A stretch of 64,000 bases of DNA from Psychrosphaera haliotis (GCF_039523615.1 NZ_BAAAFQ010000004.1:310001-374000), one strand, 5' to 3'; shown: positions 16,882 through 26,170, counted from the first letter of the stretch. The notes: generated by a model from the letters alone, not told the origin. Translations and numbers: made by a program.

Positions 16882-17879
16882 TGAGTAACTTTCCTAGAAT
16901 AGCAATAACTCCGGGTGAGCCATCAGGTATCGGCCCGGACCTTGTTTTAAAAATTGCCCAACAAGATTGGCCGGCAACTATTATTGTGCTGGCTGACAAA
17001 GACATGTTGCAAGAGAGAGCCGCTTTATTAGGCTTACCTATTAAGCTCAAAGAGTTTTCAGACGAAGGCGGGCCTGAAAAGCATACTCCTGGCGAATTAT
17101 TTATTATCCACCATTCATTAGCAGAAGCGACAGAAGTTGGTGTTCTTAACGAAAAGAATGGACGTTATGTTGTTGATACACTAACAACAGCTAGTGCAGG
17201 AAATATGGCAGGCACCTTTGATGCAATCTGCACAGGACCTGTTCACAAGGGTATTATAAACCAAGCAGGTGTTCCTTTTAGCGGACATACCGAGTTTTTT
17301 GCAAATCACTCAAATACGTCTGATGTAGTTATGCTTTTAGCGACAGAAGGTTTGCGAGTCGCGTTAGTTACTACGCATATTCCTTTAGCTTATGTTGCAA
17401 AAGCAATCACTCCTGAGCGGATCACTAAAGTGGCCACTATCCTTTACCAAGACTTACAAGTTAAGTTTGGCATAGACAAGCCTAAAATTTTAGTTTGTGG
17501 ATTAAACCCTCACGCAGGTGAAGGCGGTCATTTAGGTAAAGAAGAAATAGAGATTATCGAACCTGTTTTAGCTCAATTAAATGCTGAGGGTATGGACTTT
17601 GTTGGGCCCCTTCCAGCAGATACTTTATTTCAACCAAAATACTTAGACAGCGCGGACGCAGTCTTAGCAATGTACCACGACCAAGGCTTGCCAGTACTAA
17701 AATACAAGGGTTTTGGAAATGCCGTCAATATTACCCTAGGATTACCGTACATCAGAACGTCTGTTGATCATGGAACTGCTTTAGACTTAGCCGGTACCGG
17801 CACCGCAAATACAGGAAGCATGGAAGTTGCAATCGCACACGCCATAAAAATGGCAATTGAAAACAAGGCAAAACGCTAA
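16881..17879 (+). CDS. pdxA: 4-hydroxythreonine-4-phosphate dehydrogenase PdxA
   Basis: A 332-residue cytosolic enzyme of the DXP-dependent pyridoxal phosphate pathway. It oxidises 4-phosphohydroxy-L-threonine with NAD, followed by decarboxylation. Motifs: ITPGEPSGIGPDLVLK near the N-terminus, TGPVHKGIINQAG and FSGHTEFFA (first metal-binding histidine), LNPHAGEGGHLGKEE (second) and MYHDQGLPVLKY (third). Length equals the family norm (about 329). ATG overlaps the surA stop (TAATG). The pyridoxal phosphate connection to the PLP enzymes earlier in the window is only thematic. Confidence 0.95.
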   Translation: MSNFPRIAITPGEPSGIGPDLVLKIAQQDWPATIIVLADKDMLQERAALLGLPIKLKEFSDEGGPEKHTPGELFIIHHSLAEATEVGVLNEKNGRYVVDTLTTASAGNMAGTFDAICTGPVHKGIINQAGVPFSGHTEFFANHSNTSDVVMLLATEGLRVALVTTHIPLAYVAKAITPERITKVATILYQDLQVKFGIDKPKILVCGLNPHAGEGGHLGKEEIEIIEPVLAQLNAEGMDFVGPLPADTLFQPKYLDSADAVLAMYHDQGLPVLKYKGFGNAVNITLGLPYIRTSVDHGTALDLAGTGTANTGSMEVAIAHAIKMAIENKAKR

Positions 17880-18740
17880 ATGAGCAAGCATAAAACATCG
17901 AAGAAAAAACATTTTGATCCATCAAAAGGTATTCACCACGGTCACAAAGCAAGAAAGCGTTTTGGTCAAAACTTCTTAACTGACGAAGATATTATTGAGC
18001 GTATCGTAAGAGCGATAGCGCCTAAAGTAGGTGACAACATTTTGGAAATTGGTCCGGGCTTAGGTGCGATTACTGAGCCGGTAGCTGAACTAACAGATGT
18101 TCTAAATGTTGTTGAACTAGATAAAGATCTAGCTGAAAGATTAAAGACCCACCCTTTTATGGGCCCTAAATTAAACATTTATCAAGCTGACGCGCTAAAA
18201 TTTGATTTCAACCAAGTTGTAAGAGAAGACAAGAAATTAAAGGTTTTTGGTAACTTACCTTACAACATATCAACACCGCTACTGTTCCACCTTTTTGATT
18301 ATTTAGACAATATTGAAAACATGCACTTTATGCTGCAGAAAGAAGTTGTTAATCGCATGTGTGCAGCACCTAATACGAAAGCTTTTGGCCGTTTAAGTGT
18401 AATGACACAGTACTATTGCAGAACAGTACCGGTAACCGATGTACCACCATCGTCTTTTGTACCGCCGCCAAAGGTTGATTCAGCAGTGATCAGGTTAATA
18501 CCAAAAGAACACGACGCTCGAAATCAAGTATCGCCGGCTATGTTAAACACCGTTTGTTTAGAAGCATTTAATCAACGCAGAAAAACGTTAAGAAATAGCC
18601 TACAAAACATTATTAGTGTTGAGCAATTACAGGCGCTTGGCATAGATGCGACAGTTCGCGCTGAGAATTTATCACTTGAAGATTACATTTCTATTGCACA
18701 ATGGTATGAGAAAAACAAAAGCGAGTCACAGGCTAAATGA
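17880..18740 (+). CDS. rsmA: 16S rRNA (adenine1518-N6/1519-N6)-dimethyltransferase
   Basis: A 286-residue SAM-dependent methyltransferase (KsgA) that dimethylates A1518 and A1519 in helix 45 of 16S rRNA late in 30S assembly. Motifs: GQNFLTD, SAM-binding ILEIGPGLGAITEPV, VVELDKDLA, catalytic NLPYNISTPLLF, and a C-terminal FNQRRKTLRNSL. A basic, lysine-rich N-terminal extension of about 25 residues precedes the core and is slightly longer than in E. coli. It begins directly after the pdxA stop and overlaps apaG by four bases (ATGA). Confidence 0.96.
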   Translation: MSKHKTSKKKHFDPSKGIHHGHKARKRFGQNFLTDEDIIERIVRAIAPKVGDNILEIGPGLGAITEPVAELTDVLNVVELDKDLAERLKTHPFMGPKLNIYQADALKFDFNQVVREDKKLKVFGNLPYNISTPLLFHLFDYLDNIENMHFMLQKEVVNRMCAAPNTKAFGRLSVMTQYYCRTVPVTDVPPSSFVPPPKVDSAVIRLIPKEHDARNQVSPAMLNTVCLEAFNQRRKTLRNSLQNIISVEQLQALGIDATVRAENLSLEDYISIAQWYEKNKSESQAK

Positions 18741-19099
18741 ATATAAGTGTTGTCGTACAAACTAGAGACATACCTGAGCAAAGTGATGCAAAACAAAATA
18801 GATTTGTGTTTGCTTATACCATTGCCATCACGAATAACGGTGATCTTCCAGCTCAGTTGCTCAGCCGCTACTGGTTAATTACCGATGCAAATGGGAAAAA
18901 GGTTGAAGTTCAAGGGGCTGGAGTAGTTGGTGAACAACCAACAATCGAGCCAAATGAAACTTACACTTACACCAGTGGTTGTATATTAGAAACAGAAGTA
19001 GGTACCATGGAAGGGTTTTATGAGTTTGTTTCAGACTCAGAAACTGCACAAGTACCAATAAGTGTATTTAGGTTGGCTGTTCCAAATATCGTACACTAG
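18737..19099 (+). CDS. apaG: ApaG protein
   Basis: A 120-residue protein with one ApaG/DUF525 domain, an immunoglobulin-like beta sandwich. Typical segments are FAYTIAITNNGDLPAQLLSRYW, WLITDANGKKVEVQGAGVVGEQP and YTYTSGCILETEVGTMEGFYEF. Its molecular role in bacteria is not settled; it is almost always cotranscribed with apaH and rsmA, as here. Its ATG overlaps the rsmA stop, and apaH follows after 8 bases. Confidence 0.95.
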   Translation: MNISVVVQTRDIPEQSDAKQNRFVFAYTIAITNNGDLPAQLLSRYWLITDANGKKVEVQGAGVVGEQPTIEPNETYTYTSGCILETEVGTMEGFYEFVSDSETAQVPISVFRLAVPNIVH

Positions 19100-19107
19100 A
19101 GCAACTC

Positions 19108-19935
19108 ATGACTGATTACTTTATTGGCGACTTACAAGGATGTTACGACGGTTTGCAACAGTCGTTAGCTGAAATTGAATTTAACAAAGGTAAAGATACT
19201 CTTTGGCTTACGGGTGACTTAGTTGCCCGTGGCGAAAACTCTTTAGCAACGTTAGAGTTTGTAAAACAAAATGATAGCTCAATCCAAACTGTGCTTGGTA
19301 ATCATGATCTACACTTCCTAAGTGTTGCTAATGGAATAAAAAGCAAAAACCCCAAAGACAAACTTGAAGATTTGTTAAACCACGCAGATATACACCAGTA
19401 TTGTGATTGGTTAAGACATCAACCTATGTTACTAGAACTGCCGAACAACAAAGGTTATATGAGCCATGCGGGGTTACCACCTAATTGGAGCACTGAAGAT
19501 GCCGTTTATTACTCCTCAAAATTAGAGCAAATCTTACGCTCTAAAACTTACATTCAATTCTTATCTAACATGTATACAAATACGCCCGCTTTATGGTCAC
19601 AAAATTTGTTAGAAAATGAGCAACTGGTCTATGCTGTTAATGGCTTAACACGCATGCGTTATTGTTCAAAAGAAGGTACACTAGACTTGAATTTTAAGGA
19701 CTCTCCCGACTCTTTACCTAATGACTCTGAGCTAATCCCTTGGTTTGATTTTGATAATCAACGCTTTAGCAAAATAAAGTGGATTTTTGGTCATTGGGCA
19801 TCGTTAATGGGGAAGTCTTCCAATCCAAATATAATACCGTTAGACACGGGTTATGTATGGGGCAATTACTTTACTATATTAAACTGGCAGACACAGGAAA
19901 CCGTGAAAGTGCCTGCCGGTATTAATAAATTATAA
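19108..19935 (+). CDS. apaH: Diadenosine tetraphosphatase (symmetrical) ApaH
   Basis: A 275-residue calcineurin-like metallophosphatase that cleaves Ap4A to two ADP, and more generally removes Np4N alarmones and caps. The dimetal-site motifs are in order: FIGDLQGCYDGL (Asp/Gln variant of GDxHG), LTGDLVARGENS, VLGNHDLHFL, a downstream MSHAGLPPNW, and FGHWASLMG. Length matches E. coli ApaH (280). Last gene of the lptD operon; no strong terminator is visible before the chemotaxis receptor gene 103 bases later. Confidence 0.95.
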   Translation: MTDYFIGDLQGCYDGLQQSLAEIEFNKGKDTLWLTGDLVARGENSLATLEFVKQNDSSIQTVLGNHDLHFLSVANGIKSKNPKDKLEDLLNHADIHQYCDWLRHQPMLLELPNNKGYMSHAGLPPNWSTEDAVYYSSKLEQILRSKTYIQFLSNMYTNTPALWSQNLLENEQLVYAVNGLTRMRYCSKEGTLDLNFKDSPDSLPNDSELIPWFDFDNQRFSKIKWIFGHWASLMGKSSNPNIIPLDTGYVWGNYFTILNWQTQETVKVPAGINKL

Positions 19936-20038
19936 AAAAATATTGCTATATTTTGATAGCTTTAACTAATAAAAACACAAATTTGGCCGATACCTTTTAC
20001 ATATTAAAAAGTTAGCAGTCTGCCGCCCAGGAGAACTT

Positions 20039-22051
20039 ATGAGATTGACCGTTGCAATGAGAGTAATTGGAGGATTTTCAATTACTGCAGTTCTATTACT
20101 ATTTTTAGGAATTAACTCTGTTTTAGTGTTAAACGATATTTCTAAATCAACGGAGACTGTAAATAACTTATCTGTTCCGGCCATGGAATCTAGTGCTGCC
20201 TTGCAGCAACAGTTTATGGCAATGAGTAAAACCACTTTATTAGACTACTATGCCAATAGTTACGAAGAAGTAGAGCAGGCAGTGAAAGCCTTTAATAGCC
20301 AAGTATCTGATATGGATAAAGAGCTTAAGAGTTTAACTAATATTGTGGCGGAAACTGACGCACTAGGCTCTCAAATTCCTAAAGTTAAAGCTTCCTACAA
20401 GCAATTCACTTCTTCTGCTTATCAATTATTTTCTGCAAAAAAGCGCACATTGGAACTGGCAGATAAAGTAAACGAGCAATTAGAAGAAACTGAATATGCT
20501 GCTGACGACGCAGCCACTTTTATTCTTGATTTTACAGACCTTAATGAATTGCCAAATGACAATCCATCAGTGGTTGCTGCTACAAAAATAGAATCTAATA
20601 TGCTAAGTATCATTACTGCGATAACTGATATTAGCAAAAATGACAACCGCTCCACTGTTGTCACCATCCGTAAAGAAATAGATTTTTTCCAAAAAAACAT
20701 AAATGAAGCGGTGGCCGTTTTAAAGTCTGAATCTCAGGGCAAAAACTATGACGGTATTGACTCATTATTAGAACAAGTGGAATTAGTAAATGAGTTAATT
20801 AATTCAAATAACTCAGTTGGAGCCACTAAGGTTGCATTGTTAGATAAACGCCAAGAAGCTTATTCGCTGTTGAACAAAACAACTCAATTCTCAGAGCAAA
20901 GCATTGTTCAACTTAAAAAGTTGGGTAATACAATCAAAGACGAATTGCACGTTACAACCTCTAGTGTAAAAGAGTCTGTAAGTAGTGGTGTATCTAAAAA
21001 CTTAATAGTGATGTTAGTTGCTTTATGTCTTTCACTCTTTATTGGTTATAAAACAGTTATTCGAGTAACTCGTCCTCTTAGTGAAGTAAATGAAGTATTA
21101 AACGTTGTATCTACAGGCGACCTTACCGTTAAACTTGATACAAGTAATAATGACGAATTTGGTGAGCTTGCTAAAAACTGTAACAAGTTAATAGACAGCC
21201 TACGAGACCTGATTCACGGAATTGTAAGCCGCTCGAACCAGCTTGCTACGGCGTCAGAAGAAACATCAATGGTTGTAAAAGAGTCAACGGTAGCTATTAA
21301 TGAGCAGCGCTCACAGGTAGAACAAGCCGCGACGGCAACAACGGAAATGGCAAGTACATCTTATTCAGTAATGGATAGAGCAAACGAAGCTTTAGCCGAT
21401 ATAAAACAAGCTGATGAAGACGCAGAGCGTGTTAAAACCATATCGGACAACAACAAGCAAACCATTTTAGGTTTAGCGAGTGAAATTGAACAAGCTTCTG
21501 GCGTTATTCATGAGGTTAATGAGCACAGTGCGGCTATCGGCGGTATATTGGACGTAATCCGAGGCATCGCTGAACAAACTAACCTACTAGCATTAAATGC
21601 TGCTATTGAAGCGGCAAGAGCTGGTGAGCAAGGCCGAGGTTTTGCGGTTGTTGCTGATGAAGTAAGATCGCTAGCAAGTAAGACGCAAGAGTCTACGCAA
21701 GAAATTCAAAATATGATTGAGCAACTACAACGCGGTTCTAAATCAGCAGTTAGTGTGATGAATCATAGTAAAACGCAAGCTGAGCTTTGTGTAACTCAAA
21801 CTGAAAAAGCCACTATGGCATTAAATAATATTACTGACTCAGTGCATCAAGCAAATGACATGAGTGAGCAAATTGTGTCTGCAGCGAAAGAGCAGAATCA
21901 AGTTAGTAATGAAATCAGTGAGCGATTAGAGTCTATTGTTGCTATTGCTGAACAAACGGCTTCAGGCGCAACACAAACAGACTTATCGTCGCAAGAAGTT
22001 GCTAGGTTAGCAGAAGAGCTTCGCCAGTCTGTAGAGCAGTTTAGGTTGTAA
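20039..22051 (+). CDS. Methyl-accepting chemotaxis protein
   Basis: A 670-residue inner-membrane chemoreceptor. TM1 lies at about 7-31 (GGFSITAVLLLFLGINSVLVL). A long helical periplasmic sensor region (about 32-318) shows no recognisable PAS or Cache fold and resembles helical-bundle sensors. TM2 is at about 320-338 (NLIVMLVALCLSLFIGYKTV), followed by HAMP (about 340-395). The signalling domain contains the near-invariant hairpin tip IAEQTNLLALNAAIEAARAG and GRGFAVVADEVRSLA. No CheR-docking pentapeptide is seen at the C-terminus (ends VEQFRL). The ligand is unknown. Monocistronic, with a strong terminator behind it. Confidence 0.93.
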   Translation: MRLTVAMRVIGGFSITAVLLLFLGINSVLVLNDISKSTETVNNLSVPAMESSAALQQQFMAMSKTTLLDYYANSYEEVEQAVKAFNSQVSDMDKELKSLTNIVAETDALGSQIPKVKASYKQFTSSAYQLFSAKKRTLELADKVNEQLEETEYAADDAATFILDFTDLNELPNDNPSVVAATKIESNMLSIITAITDISKNDNRSTVVTIRKEIDFFQKNINEAVAVLKSESQGKNYDGIDSLLEQVELVNELINSNNSVGATKVALLDKRQEAYSLLNKTTQFSEQSIVQLKKLGNTIKDELHVTTSSVKESVSSGVSKNLIVMLVALCLSLFIGYKTVIRVTRPLSEVNEVLNVVSTGDLTVKLDTSNNDEFGELAKNCNKLIDSLRDLIHGIVSRSNQLATASEETSMVVKESTVAINEQRSQVEQAATATTEMASTSYSVMDRANEALADIKQADEDAERVKTISDNNKQTILGLASEIEQASGVIHEVNEHSAAIGGILDVIRGIAEQTNLLALNAAIEAARAGEQGRGFAVVADEVRSLASKTQESTQEIQNMIEQLQRGSKSAVSVMNHSKTQAELCVTQTEKATMALNNITDSVHQANDMSEQIVSAAKEQNQVSNEISERLESIVAIAEQTASGATQTDLSSQEVARLAEELRQSVEQFRL

Positions 22052-22099
22052 TTTAGATAGGTTGATGGACAGCAAGCTATCTTAGCTTGCTAAAGTCTC

Positions 22100-22131
22100 A
22101 TAAAAAAACGCCCATCGGGCGTTTTTTTATG
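22100..22131. terminator. Bidirectional terminator between chemoreceptor and glutathione peroxidase genes
   Basis: A perfect ACGCCC-ATC-GGGCGT stem is flanked by A7 and T7, between convergent genes. Confidence 0.92.
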
Positions 22132-22140
22132 CTTTGCGTT

Positions 22141-22161
22141 CTAGTTTCTAGTTTCTAGTTT
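22141..22161. repeat. Three tandem CTAGTTT heptamers
   Basis: CTAGTTT is repeated three times without change and runs into the stop codon of the glutathione peroxidase gene (22160-22162). A short slippage-prone tract; no function assigned. Confidence 0.8.
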
Positions 22162-22642
22162 ATTTAATCAAATCTTCAATTCGAGCTTTTAACTTTCCTG
22201 GCTTAGTCGTTGAGCCAAATCGTTCAACAACCTCACCTTCTTTATTAATCAAGAACTTAGTAAAGTTCCATTTAATGCTTTCAGTACCTAGCATGCCTTT
22301 CTTTTTAGTTTTAAGGTGCTGAAAAATAGGGTGAGCTTTTGGTCCGTTTACATCTATCTTTTCGAATAATGGAAAATCAACACCATGATTTAAACGACAA
22401 AACTCTTGAATTTCAGTGCTATTGCCCTTCTCTTGCTCACCAAATTGATTACAAGGAAAGCCAAGGATAACTAAACCTTTATCTTTGTATGCATCGTAGA
22501 GCTCTTGTAAACCATCGTATTGGTAAGTAAAACCACATTTACTTGCTGTGTTTACAACTAATACAACTTTACCTTTGTAATCCGACATTTCTATTTTTTG
22601 CCCACTAATAGAAGTGGCAGAAAAACCGTAAAATTCACTCAT
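22160..22642 (-). CDS. Glutathione peroxidase family protein (cysteine type)
   Basis: A 160-residue thiol peroxidase of the GPx/BtuE family that reduces hydrogen peroxide and lipid hydroperoxides. The peroxidatic cysteine is Cys36 in NTASKCGFT. The other tetrad members lie in FPCNQFGEQE (Gln) and IKWNFTKFL (Trp and Asn). The 'FPCNQF' cysteine is common in thioredoxin-dependent members. No signal peptide. It starts 12 bases after the stop of the LacI-family gene on the same strand, so it probably is cotranscribed with that sugar regulator, an unexpected partner. Confidence 0.92.
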   Translation of the reverse strand: MSEFYGFSATSISGQKIEMSDYKGKVVLVVNTASKCGFTYQYDGLQELYDAYKDKGLVILGFPCNQFGEQEKGNSTEIQEFCRLNHGVDFPLFEKIDVNGPKAHPIFQHLKTKKKGMLGTESIKWNFTKFLINKEGEVVERFGSTTKPGKLKARIEDLIK

Positions 22643-22654
22643 TTGATATTCCTA

Positions 22655-23695
22655 TTAAATTTTGCTTTTTAATTTAGCACCACACGAATCACGCACTATT
22701 AAATCTGTTTTCATGAAGCTGTTAGAAATGGGTTCACCTTTTATAAGCTCAACAAGCTTGTCCACTAACAACACGCCAGCTTGCGCAGAATCCTGACGAC
22801 AAGTAGTAAGAGCTGGCTGTGTGTATCTTGCAACGGGTATATCATCAAATCCAACAATGGCAATTTCTTCCGGTACTTTTAGGCCGCTTGATTGAAGTGC
22901 ATTTAATACACCCGCAGCTATTAAGTCACTAGCTACAACAATTGCATCCACTTTAACCTTTGATTCTAATAAACTGATTGCAGCATCATATCCAGCGTCT
23001 TCGGTATTAACCGCATCCCTTTGTGTGCTGTCATCAACAACAAGTCCGGCTTCTTGTAGTGCCTCACTGTAGCCTTCAAATCGATTCATGAACTCAGGTG
23101 AGCCATCATCTACATTGCCTACAAAGGCAATATTTTTTCGTCCAAGATCAATTAGGTGCTGGGTGATTTGTTTTCCGCCATGAAAGTTATCACAGCCAAT
23201 TGAACATGTGTTCACGCTCTTAGTTGCGGCACCCCAACGAACAAAAGGTGTACCATGACTCACGAGTTCATGGAGTTTAGATTCATAATCTAAGTAATTA
23301 CCATATCCAAGCAAGATAAGGCCATCCGCCTTATTACTATCTTTAAATACAGAGTGCCAATCGGCGTCTAACTCTTGAAATGAAACTAAAAGGTCGTAAC
23401 CTAAAATTCCGCACTCTTTGGTTATACTACCTAACATAGATAAAAAGAATGGATTTACGAGTGAATCGTCGCTACTGGGATCTTCAAATAACAACAGGGC
23501 CAATGTTGTACTAGTTTGAGAACGTAAACTACTAGCATTTTTATCTACCGTATAATTTAGCTCTTTTGCTATTTGGCGAATTTTTTCTTTCGTTTTATCA
23601 CTTACCAATGGGCTATTTCTAAGTGCTCGAGACACTGTAGACTGAGAAACACCGGCGCTATAAGCGATATCAAATGAGGTTGCTTTACCTTTCAC
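22655..23695 (-). CDS. LacI-family regulator of the alpha-glucan locus
   Basis: A 346-residue LacI/GalR-type regulator. The helix-turn-helix is at about 6-27 (TSFDIAYSAGVSQSTVSRAL), with a hinge helix (about 45-60) and a periplasmic-binding-protein-like effector domain (about 64-340: LALLLFEDPSSDDSLVNPFF, DGLILLGYGNY, IVGFDDIPVARYTQPALTTC). The effector is likely a malto-oligosaccharide or glucose derivative, judged from the surrounding genes. It probably binds the TGAATACGTATG sites listed here, one of which lies 100-115 bases upstream of its own start, implying autoregulation. Start is GTG at 23695 with a poor ribosome site. Confidence 0.88.
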   Translation of the reverse strand: MKGKATSFDIAYSAGVSQSTVSRALRNSPLVSDKTKEKIRQIAKELNYTVDKNASSLRSQTSTTLALLLFEDPSSDDSLVNPFFLSMLGSITKECGILGYDLLVSFQELDADWHSVFKDSNKADGLILLGYGNYLDYESKLHELVSHGTPFVRWGAATKSVNTCSIGCDNFHGGKQITQHLIDLGRKNIAFVGNVDDGSPEFMNRFEGYSEALQEAGLVVDDSTQRDAVNTEDAGYDAAISLLESKVKVDAIVVASDLIAAGVLNALQSSGLKVPEEIAIVGFDDIPVARYTQPALTTCRQDSAQAGVLLVDKLVELIKGEPISNSFMKTDLIVRDSCGAKLKSKI

Positions 23696-23728
23696 AAATA
23701 ATTCACACGTATTATTAACAATAGAACA

Positions 23729-23757
23729 ATAGTACCTAGCAAAAGATTGGGTGTAAA
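23729..23757 (-). promoter_or_regulatory. Sigma-70 promoter of the LacI-family gene
   Basis: On the minus strand, TTTACA (23757-23752), a 17-base spacer and TACTAT (23734-23729) give a good promoter about 30 bases before the GTG start. The LacI-type site at 23795-23810 lies upstream of this promoter rather than over it. Confidence 0.6.
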
Positions 23758-23794
23758 CAATATTTAAAGAAGATAATCAAGTACAAGAGGAAAA

Positions 23795-23810
23795 ATACAT
23801 ACGTATTCAA
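23795..23810 (-). promoter_or_regulatory. Putative LacI-family operator (copy A)
   Basis: TTGAATACGTATGTAT on the minus strand, with a palindromic ATACGTAT core. The 12-base core TGAATACGTATG is identical in all four copies in the window. Upstream of the regulator gene. Confidence 0.72.
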
Positions 23811-23881
23811 AAAGGTTAAGTGCTCGGTAAAAGAAGATTTTCTCAGACAGTTTATTTTAAGGTTAAACGCTCTTTCCTACA

Positions 23882-23906
23882 ATAAAAAAAGCCGCAAAGT
23901 GCGGCC
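23882..23906 (-). terminator. Terminator after the NADPH-dependent FMN reductase gene
   Basis: The stem GCCGCA-CTT-TGCGGC on the minus strand is followed by T7. It also insulates the LacI promoter region. Confidence 0.85.
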
Positions 23907-23945
23907 TTCTTAAACAAAGTATTATGTATTTGCCGATATCAGCCA

Positions 23946-24533
23946 CTAAACCCCATTAGGGAATCGTTTTTCCAGTACAATTTTACTTTTTCTAATTGTC
24001 TGAAATGCTTTTGAATACTCTAACAATAGACGTAAACCTTCATCAACACGATTGGCAACAAATTGCTTTTCACCAATATAACAACCCGCTTCATCAATAA
24101 TGCTATTAACTCTGTCTATAACAGTATTAACGGGTAAAAAGTTGAGATAGGTATTCTTATAAACCGTTGAGCGCATTTCCTGAATCGGATAACGGCCACC
24201 AGAACCAGCAGATACAGTTACGATATATGCCGGCTTATGGCGAAAAACACCAGTGAATAAAAAGAATATATTCTTGAGTGCAGGAGGAACCATACCGTGC
24301 CACTCAGGAACTACAAAAATAAACGCATCAGCCGCCTCAAGTTCGCTTTGAGGTTTAGACAAAGTTGTTAGGTCTAGAGACTCTTCCCACATTGGTAAAT
24401 TGGCTGTTGATAAGTCAAAAATGCTGACATCATTACTATCATCTAAACTCAATAATTGCTGTTGTAGATACAGCGATGTTTTGTAACTTGCTGAATTATT
24501 GCGAGTACTTCCTGAAATAACGGTAATGTTCAT
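23946..24533 (-). CDS. NADPH-dependent FMN reductase-like flavoprotein
   Basis: A 195-residue flavodoxin-fold protein. The N-terminal ISGSTRNNSASYK (about 6-18) is the FMN phosphate loop of the NADPH-dependent FMN reductase/ArsH/ChrR group. VVPEWHGMVPPALKNIFFLF (about 75-94) is the second FMN contact typical of the family (P-E-Y/W-x-G.P..LKN). The C-terminal third, after SAGSGGRYPIQEMR, is less conserved. It likely reduces flavin or quinone with NADPH. The gene lies between the LacI regulator and the sugar transporter but has a terminator on each side, so membership of the sugar regulon is unproven. Confidence 0.8.
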   Translation of the reverse strand: MNITVISGSTRNNSASYKTSLYLQQQLLSLDDSNDVSIFDLSTANLPMWEESLDLTTLSKPQSELEAADAFIFVVPEWHGMVPPALKNIFFLFTGVFRHKPAYIVTVSAGSGGRYPIQEMRSTVYKNTYLNFLPVNTVIDRVNSIIDEAGCYIGEKQFVANRVDEGLRLLLEYSKAFQTIRKSKIVLEKRFPNGV

Positions 24534-24562
24534 AGTTAACCCTAGTCGTTGTCTTAGTTAAT

Positions 24563-24588
24563 AAAAACCCAGCATAAAGCTGGGCTTA
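24563..24588 (-). terminator. Terminator after the MFS transporter gene
   Basis: The minus-strand stem CCCAGC-TTTAT-GCTGGG is followed by TTTTTATT, 20-40 bases after the transporter stop. Confidence 0.85.
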
Positions 24589-24605
24589 ATAAAGTAATAC
24601 TAACG

Positions 24606-26054
24606 CTAAGCTACTTCTTTGTCTTTAACAAATAACACAGAAACCGCACCTAAAATCATCGATACGCCTGCGAGCATAATAATATAAATGGCCTCATTGC
24701 CGAATACTGAGCCCAATATCCAGCCACTTACTAAGCCAGATATAATTTGTGGCGCCGCTATCGTGAAGTTAAAGATACCCATGTAAACACCGGTTTTATC
24801 CGCTGGCAGAGCGCCGGCTAATATTGCGTAAGGCATAGCTAAAATAGCAGCCCATGCGATACCAACGCCTATCATAGACAAGACAATACCAACAGCTCCC
24901 TGTGGAACGGTAACTTCGGTAATATAAAGGTTAACCGTCGTAATTGTTGGATCTGTAAAAATGATCATACTGATATAGCCTAAACCACCAGCCAATAACG
25001 ACAGCGAATAAACAACTTTTCTGCCAAATGTATTGGCTAGTTTTGTCAGTACCACCGCAAACGCTACTGAAAACAATGCTTGAGCAGCATATAAAATACC
25101 AACCCAATCACCTGCAGCACCTTTAGCCTTTGAGATAGCATCAGGTACAGAGTTTGCAGCTAGATAACTTGGGTCAAACCAATCAATTGCAACGCCCCAT
25201 GTATTTTGGGTCAATGCAGCGGGTAAATACGTCCACATAATAAACAATGAAAACCACGAGAAAAACTGAACCACAGCTAATTGCTTCATTATGTGTGGGG
25301 AGTCTTTTAGTAACTGCCAAAAACCAGCTAAACGAGTTAATAACGGCTCTTTAGGCTCATCAATGGCTTTGGTAACTTCTGGGCTTAATCCCTTAAATTC
25401 ATTATATTGCTCTGGCGGATACTCTTTAGTTCTAAACACGGTCCAAAGCACTGAACCTAAAAGAATGGTCGCTCCAATATAAAATGACCAAACAACAGAA
25501 GGCGCTATTTCACCGGCTTTAGAAGCGTTTTCTAAACCTATAACGTTCGTTAATACAAACGGTAGAATAGAACCAACAACAGCACCGATATTGATTAACA
25601 AAGTTTGAACAGAGTAGCCCATGTTGTGTTGTTCTTTGGGTACCATGTCTGATACTAGAGAACGGAAAGGCTGGAACGTAACATTAAATGCCGCATCTTT
25701 GATGGCAAAGATTATCAAACCAAATAACATTGGCGGTATAAAAGCAACTAACAGCCCGGCATTGGGTAATAACGCCATTGCCAACGCCGCAACAATTGCG
25801 CCGCCAAAAATAAATGGCAAACGCCTACCCATTCCATTCCACGTTTTATCTGATAAAGCTCCTACTATTGGCTGTACCAGCAGACCCATAATTGGCGCAG
25901 CTAACCAAAATAAGGATAGTGATGACAGGTCTGCTCCTAAATCAGATAAAATCCTACTAACGTTACCGTTTTGCAAAGCAAAACCTATTTGAACTCCTAA
26001 AAAGCCAAAGCTGACATTCCAAACTTGCCAAAAGGAGAGTTTCGGTTGATTCAT
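24606..26054 (-). CDS. MFS transporter, probable maltose/malto-oligosaccharide importer
   Basis: A 482-residue, 12-segment major facilitator of the sugar:cation symporter (SLC45/GPH-like) type. The N-terminal SFWQVWNVSFGFLGVQIGFA and the loop GALSDKTWNGMGRRLPFIF are characteristic of the group usually annotated as MalT in marine Alteromonadales and Bacteroidetes. It would carry maltose or short maltodextrins across the inner membrane after periplasmic cleavage. I chose ATG at 26054, preceded by AGGATATTT, rather than an in-frame codon 24 bases upstream, because homologues begin MNQPKLSFW-like. A LacI-type operator and a TATAGT box lie upstream. Confidence 0.85.
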   Translation of the reverse strand: MNQPKLSFWQVWNVSFGFLGVQIGFALQNGNVSRILSDLGADLSSLSLFWLAAPIMGLLVQPIVGALSDKTWNGMGRRLPFIFGGAIVAALAMALLPNAGLLVAFIPPMLFGLIIFAIKDAAFNVTFQPFRSLVSDMVPKEQHNMGYSVQTLLINIGAVVGSILPFVLTNVIGLENASKAGEIAPSVVWSFYIGATILLGSVLWTVFRTKEYPPEQYNEFKGLSPEVTKAIDEPKEPLLTRLAGFWQLLKDSPHIMKQLAVVQFFSWFSLFIMWTYLPAALTQNTWGVAIDWFDPSYLAANSVPDAISKAKGAAGDWVGILYAAQALFSVAFAVVLTKLANTFGRKVVYSLSLLAGGLGYISMIIFTDPTITTVNLYITEVTVPQGAVGIVLSMIGVGIAWAAILAMPYAILAGALPADKTGVYMGIFNFTIAAPQIISGLVSGWILGSVFGNEAIYIIMLAGVSMILGAVSVLFVKDKEVA

Positions 26055-26170
26055 ATAAATATCCTGTTGTAGACGCACTATTATTGTTATTTTTATGTAA
26101 TTTGATAAAGCGTTATACAGCGCTAAATTAACGCTTCAGACTATAACGAAGGTGGAGCTCAAACAAACCC

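Noticed and set aside
23946..24533. FMN reductase as dedicated partner of the halogenase
   Set aside because: The two genes are 25 kb apart, with terminators around the reductase; kept only as a possibility.
25621..25992. 123-codon plus-strand ORF inside the MFS transporter gene
   Set aside because: Antisense to a conserved membrane protein; composition is that expected from the opposite frame.
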